A DNA stretch of 41,542 nucleotides from Candidatus Gastranaerophilales bacterium (lineage in GTDB: Bacteria; Cyanobacteriota; Vampirovibrionia; Gastranaerophilales; Gastranaerophilaceae): positions 1-41,542 of the forward strand of contig CALURK010000015.1 of the NCBI GenBank assembly GCA_944323165.1. Direction: 5' to 3'. Below the pieces are notes generated by a model. It was given only the letters and a program-made list of their open reading frames with translations, searched no databases and was not told the origin of the DNA. This document shows positions 17,014 to 24,359 of this stretch, piece by piece. The translations under genes and the position numbers were made by a program. Every line of letters starts with the position of its first letter. The stretch's first letter is position 1.

Positions 17014-17126
17014 GAAGTAAATTTTAAATAAAATTTATATCATGATTTGCTGAAAGATATTGAAAATAGTCTTTTTGAGATAAAATATAAAAAAATCTGA
17101 GAATTCTTAATAAAATCTTAACAAAT

Positions 17127-17169
17127 GTTGTATAAACAACTGTACCATATTTTATTTACGGGGTATAAT
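17127..17169 (+). promoter_or_regulatory. pfl promoter with GT-N10-AC (CRP/FNR/NtcA-type) site
   Basis: GTTGT (17127-17131) and ACAAC (17136-17140) are inverted arms fitting GTT-N8-AAC, within the relaxed GT-N10-AC pattern known for NtcA. TATAAT lies at 17164-17169, 23 nt after the site, and no -35 hexamer is present. The site centre is about 42 nt upstream of the predicted start at about 17176, the position of class II activator sites of the CRP/FNR family. Activation under anaerobic or nutrient control is inference; no such regulator is in this window. Confidence 0.5.
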
Positions 17170-17230
17170 AATAATTAATTGATAGTACTAGCATGCCATT
17201 CAAAAAATGGCAAAGGATAAGGAGATTAAA

Positions 17231-19312
17231 ATGTCAGAATTAACATTAGAAAAACAATCTTCTACCACTGATTTTGTAGGCGGCAAATGGCAGTCAGAAA
17301 TCAATGTTAGAGATTTTATCCAGAGAAACTATACACCATACGATGGTGATTCAAGCTTCTTAGCTGGACCAACAGAAGCAACTACTAAATTGTGGCAAGA
17401 ATGCTGCGATTTGTTCAAAAAAGAACGTGAAAATGGCGGTGTTCTTGATATGGATACAAAAATTGTATCTACAATTACTTCTCACGGTGCAGGCTATATC
17501 GATAAAGACTTAGAAAAAATCGTTGGTCTTCAAACAGACAAACCTCTAAAAAGATCTTTACAACCATTCGGTGGTATCAGAATGGCTGAAACTTCTTGCA
17601 AATCTTATGGTTATGAAGTAGATCCTGAAATTACAGAAATCTTTACTAAATACAGAAAAACCCATAACCAAGGTGTGTTCGATGTTTACACTCCTGAAAT
17701 GAGAGCTGCAAGACATGCTGCTATTCTTACAGGACTTCCTGATGCTTACGGCAGAGGCCGTATCATTGGTGACTACAGAAGAATCGCTCTTTACGGTATC
17801 GACAGATTAATCGAAGATAAAAAAGAACAACACGCTTCTGTTGACGGAGAAATGACTCCTGATAAGATTCAATTGAAGGAAGAATTGGCTGAACAAATCA
17901 GAGCATTGGAAGAAATGAAAGTTCTCGGTCAAACTTATGGTTATGACATTTCTCAACCGGCTAAAAACGCTAAAGAAGCTATTCAATGGTTATACTTCGG
18001 CTACTTATCAGCAGTAAAAGAACAAAACGGTGCTGCAATGAGCTTGGGCAGAACTTCTACATTCCTTGATATCTTTATTGAAAGAGATTTGAGAAATGGT
18101 GTTATTACTGAATCTGAAGCTCAGGAAATGATTGACCACTTCATCATGAAGTTAAGATTAGTTAAGTTTGCAAGAACTCCTGAATACAATTCATTGTTCT
18201 CAGGCGACCCAACTTGGGTAACTGAATCAATCGGTGGTGTTGGTGTTGACGGACGTCACATGGTTACTAAAAACTCTTTCAGATACCTTCACACATTAGA
18301 AAACTTAGGTACAGCACCTGAACCAAATATGACAGTATTGTGGTCTAAGAGATTACCTCACAACTTCAAACAATATGCTGCTCATATTTCTATCAAAACT
18401 TCATCTATTCAATACGAAAACGATGATATGATGAGAGTTACTCACGGTGATGATTATGCTATCGCATGTTGTGTTTCATCAATGGTTGTTGGTAAAGAAA
18501 TGCAATTCTTCGGCGCTCGTGCTAACTTAGCTAAGTGCTTATTATACGCAATCAACGGTGGTGTTGATGAAAGATTAAAAACTCAAGTTGGACCAAGATT
18601 CAGACCAATTACTTCTGAATATCTTGACTTCGATGAAGTTATGGAAAGATACGAAGATATGATGGAATGGTTAGCTGGTCTTTACGTTAACACATTGAAT
18701 TGTATTCACTATATGCACGATAAATATTGTTATGAAAGATCTCAAATGGCTCTTCACGATAGAGATGTTAAGAGATATTTTGCAACAGGTATTGCAGGTC
18801 TTTCAGTTGTTGCTGACTCACTTTCTGCAATCAAGTATGCAAAAGTTAAGACAATCAGAGATGAAGACGGTATTGTAGTTGACTACGAAGTTGAAGGTGA
18901 TTATCCAAAATATGGTAACAACGATGACAGAGTAGACCAATTTGCAGTAAATATTGTTAAGAAATTCATGAACATGATTAGAAAACACTATACTTATAGA
19001 AATTCTATTCCTACAATGTCAATCTTAACAATTACATCTAACGTTGTATATGGTAAGAAAACAGGTAATACTCCAGATGGAAGAAAAGCTGGTGTTCCTC
19101 TAGCTCCTGGTGCTAACCCAATGCACGGTCGTGATTCTCACGGTGCTGTTGCATCTCTAGCTTCAGTTGCTAAGCTTCCGTTCAATGATGCTCAAGACGG
19201 TATCTCAAATACATTCTCAATTATCCCTAATGCTTTAGGTAAAGATGATGTATTTATGGGCGATCTTGATATTCAATTAGATTGCGGATGCTGCGAAGGT
19301 ACTTGCCAATAG
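17231..19312 (+). CDS. pflB: Pyruvate formate-lyase core subunit, lacking the glycyl-radical domain
   Basis: PFL converts pyruvate and CoA to acetyl-CoA and formate by a radical mechanism. The 693-residue chain carries the PFL barrel, including the catalytic cysteine pair Cys413-Cys414 in AIACCVSSM, the substrate motifs near [10 protein letters not shown] and the late motif [10 protein letters not shown]. It follows E. coli PflB to [12 protein letters not shown] and then stops. The last about 60 residues of the usual 760, with the RVSGYA radical loop, are replaced by a short tail ending [10 protein letters not shown] (four Cys). The missing domain is the next gene. Start at 17231 is set by AAGGAG 8 nt upstream; the in-frame ATG at 17207 lacks a site. 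Core and domain are co-directional, 67 nt apart. Confidence 0.95.
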   Translation: MSELTLEKQSSTTDFVGGKWQSEINVRDFIQRNYTPYDGDSSFLAGPTEATTKLWQECCDLFKKERENGGVLDMDTKIVSTITSHGAGYIDKDLEKIVGLQTDKPLKRSLQPFGGIRMAETSCKSYGYEVDPEITEIFTKYRKTHNQGVFDVYTPEMRAARHAAILTGLPDAYGRGRIIGDYRRIALYGIDRLIEDKKEQHASVDGEMTPDKIQLKEELAEQIRALEEMKVLGQTYGYDISQPAKNAKEAIQWLYFGYLSAVKEQNGAAMSLGRTSTFLDIFIERDLRNGVITESEAQEMIDHFIMKLRLVKFARTPEYNSLFSGDPTWVTESIGGVGVDGRHMVTKNSFRYLHTLENLGTAPEPNMTVLWSKRLPHNFKQYAAHISIKTSSIQYENDDMMRVTHGDDYAIACCVSSMVVGKEMQFFGARANLAKCLLYAINGGVDERLKTQVGPRFRPITSEYLDFDEVMERYEDMMEWLAGLYVNTLNCIHYMHDKYCYERSQMALHDRDVKRYFATGIAGLSVVADSLSAIKYAKVKTIRDEDGIVVDYEVEGDYPKYGNNDDRVDQFAVNIVKKFMNMIRKHYTYRNSIPTMSILTITSNVVYGKKTGNTPDGRKAGVPLAPGANPMHGRDSHGAVASLASVAKLPFNDAQDGISNTFSIIPNALGKDDVFMGDLDIQLDCGCCEGTCQ

Positions 19313-19328
19313 TGGTAAATATAATTTT

Positions 19329-19353
19329 GACTGGTAGGTTTATCCTACCAGTC
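19329..19353 (+). promoter_or_regulatory. Intercistronic hairpin in the pfl operon
   Basis: A perfect 10-bp stem, GACTGGTAGG with CCTACCAGTC, 5-nt loop, lies between the core and radical-domain genes. No T-run follows; the next gene has its own AAAGGAA binding site. It could stabilise the upstream mRNA end, mark a processing site or attenuate, tuning the ratio of the two subunits. Confidence 0.75.
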
Positions 19354-19379
19354 TGAATATAATAGAAAGGAACAATAAA

Positions 19380-19640
19380 ATGACAACAACTCAACAAGAA
19401 GAAAATTTAATAAATCTTTTAGACGGTTATGTTGAAAAGGGTGGACACCACTTAAACGTAAACGTATTTAACAGAGAAACTTTGATTGATGCTCAAAATC
19501 ATCCTGAAAAGTATCCTCAACTTACTGTTAGAGTTTCAGGATATGCTGTAAACTTCATTAAGTTAACAAAAGAACAACAAGATGATGTTATTTCAAGAAC
19601 TTTCCACGCTTCTCTTGGTAACAACAGCTGTGGCTGCTAA
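19380..19640 (+). CDS. Stand-alone glycyl-radical domain of PFL (GrcA/YfiD-like)
   Basis: This 86-residue protein is the missing C-terminal domain of the preceding PFL core. It contains the PFL-specific segment [28 protein letters not shown] with the radical glycine Gly54, and [18 protein letters not shown], collinear with the end of E. coli PflB. It ends in NNSCGC, adding two cysteines absent from PflB. In E. coli, GrcA is a spare part for a full-length PFL; here the core has no domain of its own, so this subunit should be needed for any activity. It would be activated by PflA (28235-28984). Start ATG at 19380 has AAAGGAAC upstream. Confidence 0.93.
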   Translation: MTTTQQEENLINLLDGYVEKGGHHLNVNVFNRETLIDAQNHPEKYPQLTVRVSGYAVNFIKLTKEQQDDVISRTFHASLGNNSCGC

Positions 19641-19660
19641 TTGAATTTAAATAAATTATT

Positions 19661-19703
19661 TAGAAGGAGCGGGAAAAGCATTAAGCTTTTCCCGCTCCTT
19701 CTA
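19661..19703. terminator. Hairpin ending the pfl operon
   Basis: A 19-bp perfect stem (19661-19679 with 19685-19703; arms contain GAAGGAGCGGGAAAAGC) with a 5-nt ATTAA loop, 20 nt after the radical-domain stop. The T-run after it is weak on the plus strand, so it may serve as a transcript-end stabiliser as well as a terminator. Confidence 0.75.
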
Positions 19704-19716
19704 TTAGGTAAACAAA

Positions 19717-19754
19717 AATCAAGGCGGATTTTATTTGTAAAATCCGCCTTGATT
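19717..19754 (-). terminator. Intrinsic terminator of ahcY
   Basis: A 17-bp perfect stem, AATCAAGGCGGATTTTA with TAAAATCCGCCTTGATT, 4-nt loop. Read on the minus strand it starts 5 nt after the ahcY stop and is followed by TTTTTGTTT, a standard intrinsic terminator. It abuts the pfl hairpin and so insulates the two operons. Confidence 0.85.
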
Positions 19755-19758
19755 AATT

Positions 19759-21199
<1,441 letters not shown>

Positions 21200-21213
21200 A
21201 TAACTTTACTCAA

Positions 21214-23058
21214 TTATTCTACAGTAACAGATTTTGCTAAGTTTCTAGGTTGATCGACATCCTTACCCAAAAATTCCGCTATGTAATATGCAAGTAACTG
21301 CAATGGAACAACTGCCAATGCCGGTGATAAAATTTCTGAAATTTCAGGAATTCTTATAATATAATCAAATAATTCATTTAATTTTGTATCAGAAGAATCT
21401 GTAAGTGCAATCATTCTCGCATTTCTGGCTTTTGCTTCTTCTGAATTTGAAAGAATTTTATCATACACTTTACCCTTCATCAAAATTGATAAAACAGGCA
21501 TAGTTTCATCTAACATTGCAATAGGACCATGTTTAAGTTCTCCTGCCGTGTATCCGGTTGCATTTATGTAGCTTATTTCTTTTAGCTTCAGAGCACCTTC
21601 CAATGCTGTAGGATAATTTATACCACGAGCTATGAAGATAAAATCTTTAGAGCCTGAGAATGCTCTTGCACATTTTTGAATATCTTCTTTATGAGCTAAT
21701 ACTTTTTCAATCTTCTGAGGCAGAACTATTAATTCATGTTTTAAATCCTTCAATTCATTAACATCCATAGAACCTTTAATTTCAGCCATATAAATTGCAA
21801 GTAAGTAGAAAGAAATCAATTGTGCCATATATGATTTTGTAGCCGCAACCGAAACTTCAATTCCGGCATAAACGGGAACCAAGCTATCAGCTTCTCTTGC
21901 CATGGTTGAGTCAGGTCTGTTTGTAACGATTAAAATATGAGAACCTTTGGCTTTTGCTTGTCTAACAGCAGTAATTGTATCAGCAGTTTCCCCGGATTGT
22001 GAAACTCCTATAACCAAAGTGTTCTTGTCTGTAATTGTTTTTCTGTAAATGTATTCACTTGAAGGCTCAACATCAACAGAAATTCCGCAAAAATCTTCTA
22101 TGATGTATTTACCAACCATAGCTGCGTGCAGGGATGTTCCGCAAGCAACAATTTGAATACGGCTAAGATTTTTTAATTTTTCTTTATCAAGAGTTACTTC
22201 CTTTAATGTAATTGGCTCATCCATTGCTCTTAATTTTCCTGATAAAACATTCCTTACAACATCAGGTTGTTCGTGAATTTCTTTTAGCATGAAATGCTTG
22301 TATCCCATTTTGCTTAATGCAACAGGCTCCCACGGAAGTGTTTCAATTTTTCCTTGAATTGGATTGTTGTCAATATCTATTAATTTCATTGAACTAGGTG
22401 TGACTGTAACAATTTGATTATCATCAAGGTACATAGCTTTTTTTGTATATTGAATTATTGCAGGAACATCAGATGCTATATAATACTCATTTTCACCTAA
22501 ACCTACAAGTAGTGGAGCATTTCTTCTTGTTGCAACAATAGTGTCTTTAACATCTTGATGAATTACACAAAGAGCATAAGCACCTTCGATTTCTTTTGTA
22601 GCCAACCTTACAGCTTCTGTTAGATCTTTTGTTTTAGCAAACTTACTTGCAACCAAGTGCGCAACAGTTTCAGTATCAGTTTGAGAACGGAAAGTGCAAC
22701 CTTCTTTTTCTAATTTTTCTCTAAGTTCTTTAAAGTTCTCGATAATTCCATTATGAACAACTGCTACTTTTCCGCAATTGCAAGTGTGCGGGTGAGCGTT
22801 TATAATCGACGGAGCACCGTGAGTTGCCCAACGAATATGACCTATTCCTATTGTTGATTTCGAAATTTCTGCATAATTTTTTTCAACAACATCTTTCAAA
22901 TTTTGCAATTTACCTTCTGCTTTGTAGAGTTGAACTTTCCCATCAACATTTACAGCAACCCCTGCTGAATCATAACCTCTGTATTCAAGATTAGTTAGAC
23001 CTTCAAGCAAAATATCAATGGCCTTCTTACTCCCGACATATCCTACAATTCCGCACAT
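21214..23058 (-). CDS. glmS: GlmS, glutamine-fructose-6-phosphate aminotransferase
   Basis: GlmS makes glucosamine-6-phosphate from fructose-6-phosphate and glutamine, the first step to UDP-GlcNAc for peptidoglycan and lipid A. Its 614 residues contain the N-terminal Ntn glutaminase with catalytic Cys2 (MCGIVGY) and the GIGHIRWATHG and SQTDTE motifs, then two SIS isomerase domains (CGTSLHAA, SQSGETADT, ELKHGPIAML) and the terminal LAKSVTVE. Start has GAGAGG 7 nt upstream. No glmS ribozyme fold is apparent in the leader. It probably heads the operon with the 54-residue gene and ahcY. Confidence 0.97.
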   Translation of the reverse strand: MCGIVGYVGSKKAIDILLEGLTNLEYRGYDSAGVAVNVDGKVQLYKAEGKLQNLKDVVEKNYAEISKSTIGIGHIRWATHGAPSIINAHPHTCNCGKVAVVHNGIIENFKELREKLEKEGCTFRSQTDTETVAHLVASKFAKTKDLTEAVRLATKEIEGAYALCVIHQDVKDTIVATRRNAPLLVGLGENEYYIASDVPAIIQYTKKAMYLDDNQIVTVTPSSMKLIDIDNNPIQGKIETLPWEPVALSKMGYKHFMLKEIHEQPDVVRNVLSGKLRAMDEPITLKEVTLDKEKLKNLSRIQIVACGTSLHAAMVGKYIIEDFCGISVDVEPSSEYIYRKTITDKNTLVIGVSQSGETADTITAVRQAKAKGSHILIVTNRPDSTMAREADSLVPVYAGIEVSVAATKSYMAQLISFYLLAIYMAEIKGSMDVNELKDLKHELIVLPQKIEKVLAHKEDIQKCARAFSGSKDFIFIARGINYPTALEGALKLKEISYINATGYTAGELKHGPIAMLDETMPVLSILMKGKVYDKILSNSEEAKARNARMIALTDSSDTKLNELFDYIIRIPEISEILSPALAVVPLQLLAYYIAEFLGKDVDQPRNLAKSVTVE

Positions 23059-23089
23059 ATATACCTCTCTATATTTTCCAGTCTAAAAT

Positions 23090-23108
23090 GGGTATAATCC
23101 CATTACCC
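23090..23108. promoter_or_regulatory. Imperfect inverted repeat in the glmS leader
   Basis: GGGTATAAT and CATTACCC form an inverted repeat with one bulge, about 32 nt before the glmS ATG. It might be an operator or a small 5-prime hairpin. The region is otherwise AT-rich and no ribozyme-like structure was recognised. Confidence 0.25.
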
Positions 23109-23141
23109 AATAATATTAGCATAAAATTTTATTTTTTCTAA

Positions 23142-23444
23142 TTAAGATTTTCTAAAGAATTTTTTTATTTTGTCATACCCGGCAATTCCCGCTGTAAGAA
23201 GTGCTACACCTCCAAAAATTTTGAAGTATAAATTTCTGTTCAGGTCATGTTTTGTTTTTTCTTTTTGTGTTCCGACATAAATATCATTATTGATATTGTT
23301 AATTTTTTGATTTGCTTCTTTTTCCGAAAACAAATTATGCTTAGGCAGCGTAGCCGGCGGCTCGGCTACAGATAATTTTGGTCGCTTTACTTTTGATTGC
23401 GTAGTATAATGACTTTCTATAACACTATTTTGTACATCTGTCAT
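23142..23444 (-). CDS. Small protein with C-terminal membrane tail, unknown
   Basis: A 100-residue protein with a polar, Asn/Lys/Pro-rich N-terminal 70 residues and one hydrophobic segment at about 73-89 that ends in AGYDKIKKFFRKS. The single hydrophobic segment at the extreme C-terminus with a basic end gives a tail-anchored layout. The segment resembles the C-terminal tails of the products at 6949-7716 and 24360-27017. The ATG directly follows the stop of the GNAT gene (TAG-ATG, 0 nt gap), so the pair is translationally coupled. No known domain. Confidence 0.65.
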   Translation of the reverse strand: MTDVQNSVIESHYTTQSKVKRPKLSVAEPPATLPKHNLFSEKEANQKINNINNDIYVGTQKEKTKHDLNRNLYFKIFGGVALLTAGIAGYDKIKKFFRKS

Positions 23445-24068
23445 CTAGAATAATTCTCCATATCTTAAAAGTTTATGCAATCGGCTTTTAGGTAAATACA
23501 TCATCCCAATTTGCGCCGGAATATCTGGAATTTTCTTGTTAATGCATTCCTCCATATAATTGTTTGCCGCCTCACTGGTAAACCTAAACCCGAGTTTATA
23601 AAAGAATAACGCGGGTGACGACTCCTTCACAATTGGTGATGAAAATGTCACGATTCTACCCTGAGCTTTATTATCAAACATCGCTTTTTCTGCCAGATTT
23701 TTAACCGCTTCCGTACCCAGTCCGCATCTCTGCTTTGGAGATTGGATATAGTCAATTATGTAACAGTTTTTGAGATACTTAATTTTTCGCGTTGTAGGAG
23801 GGTTATATTCCATCGCAGAAAAGAAATTTCCTCCGGTATTGTCAAGCTTTTCTTCTACGATGTCAACATAATCATCGTCAATTTCGCCAGGAATAATTAT
23901 ATTATCTCCTCTTTTAATTTTTTTGACACGAATTTGCGCCTTTTCCTTGAGAGGAATTGATTTAAACCCTAAAATCGGGGGCATACTAAAGCTGGAGACC
24001 GATGGCGTAGGTTTAGCTACTGCCATCTGAGGACGCATGTCCACAGTCGTCGTAATATTATTAATCAT
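23445..24068 (-). CDS. GNAT-family acetyltransferase-like protein
   Basis: A 207-residue protein. After a polar N-terminal extension of about 30 residues and the motif LGFK (33-36), the GNAT fold is recognisable from the acetyl-CoA loop Q113-R-C-G-L-G118 followed by a helix, and from the C-terminal SPALFFYKLGF at 151-161. Substrate is unknown. It is the first gene of a two-gene unit with the membrane-tail protein, which suggests the two act together at the membrane. The start at 24066-24068 is preceded by GGTTAGGTAGG, an acceptable ribosome site. The N-terminal low-complexity stretch ending in F-K resembles that of the divergent GT5-like protein. Confidence 0.72.
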   Translation of the reverse strand: MINNITTTVDMRPQMAVAKPTPSVSSFSMPPILGFKSIPLKEKAQIRVKKIKRGDNIIIPGEIDDDYVDIVEEKLDNTGGNFFSAMEYNPPTTRKIKYLKNCYIIDYIQSPKQRCGLGTEAVKNLAEKAMFDNKAQGRIVTFSSPIVKESSPALFFYKLGFRFTSEAANNYMEECINKKIPDIPAQIGMMYLPKSRLHKLLRYGELF

Positions 24069-24359
24069 ACCTACCTAACCTATATTTATCTAACCTTACT
24101 TATATAAAGTATTGCTGCGTGAAAAAATTGCCTAAATATAAAAATGCTCTAAAATATTTGTAACAAAAATTTACAATTAAACGCCCCAAATAACCCACCT
24201 GTAACTATTGAAAACGGAATGTTTTTTTGTTATTTTGTGTATAGAAATTACTTAACAAAAATTTACTTAACATTTTGTAATATTTGGGCGTAAAAAGTTA
24301 AATTTTTTTGTGTGTGGTTTTTTATATATATAGAAATTATGTGTGAAGGAGTTCATTTT
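24069..24359. promoter_or_regulatory. Divergent regulatory region with long-spaced repeats
   Basis: About 290 nt of AT-rich intergenic DNA between the GNAT gene (minus) and the GT5-like gene (plus). It holds a perfect 14-nt direct repeat TAACAAAAATTTAC at 24161-24174 and 24253-24266 (92 nt apart), and an inverted pair ACGCCCCAAATA (24181-24192) with TATTTGGGCGT (24281-24291). The nesting of one pair with the other suggests binding sites for a regulator that loops DNA, or remnants of a small inserted element. No small frame was found here. Confidence 0.4.

Noticed and set aside
19313-19379. Frameshift or sequencing error splitting one PFL gene
   Set aside because: The core carries its own Cys-rich tail rather than a broken continuation, and the radical-domain gene has its own ribosome site and start. 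The gap holds a perfect hairpin. A simple indel would leave recognisable linker coding sequence, and none is seen.
23059-23141. glmS ribozyme in the glmS leader
   Set aside because: The leader is short and AT-rich and lacks the conserved core helices; only a small imperfect inverted repeat is present.
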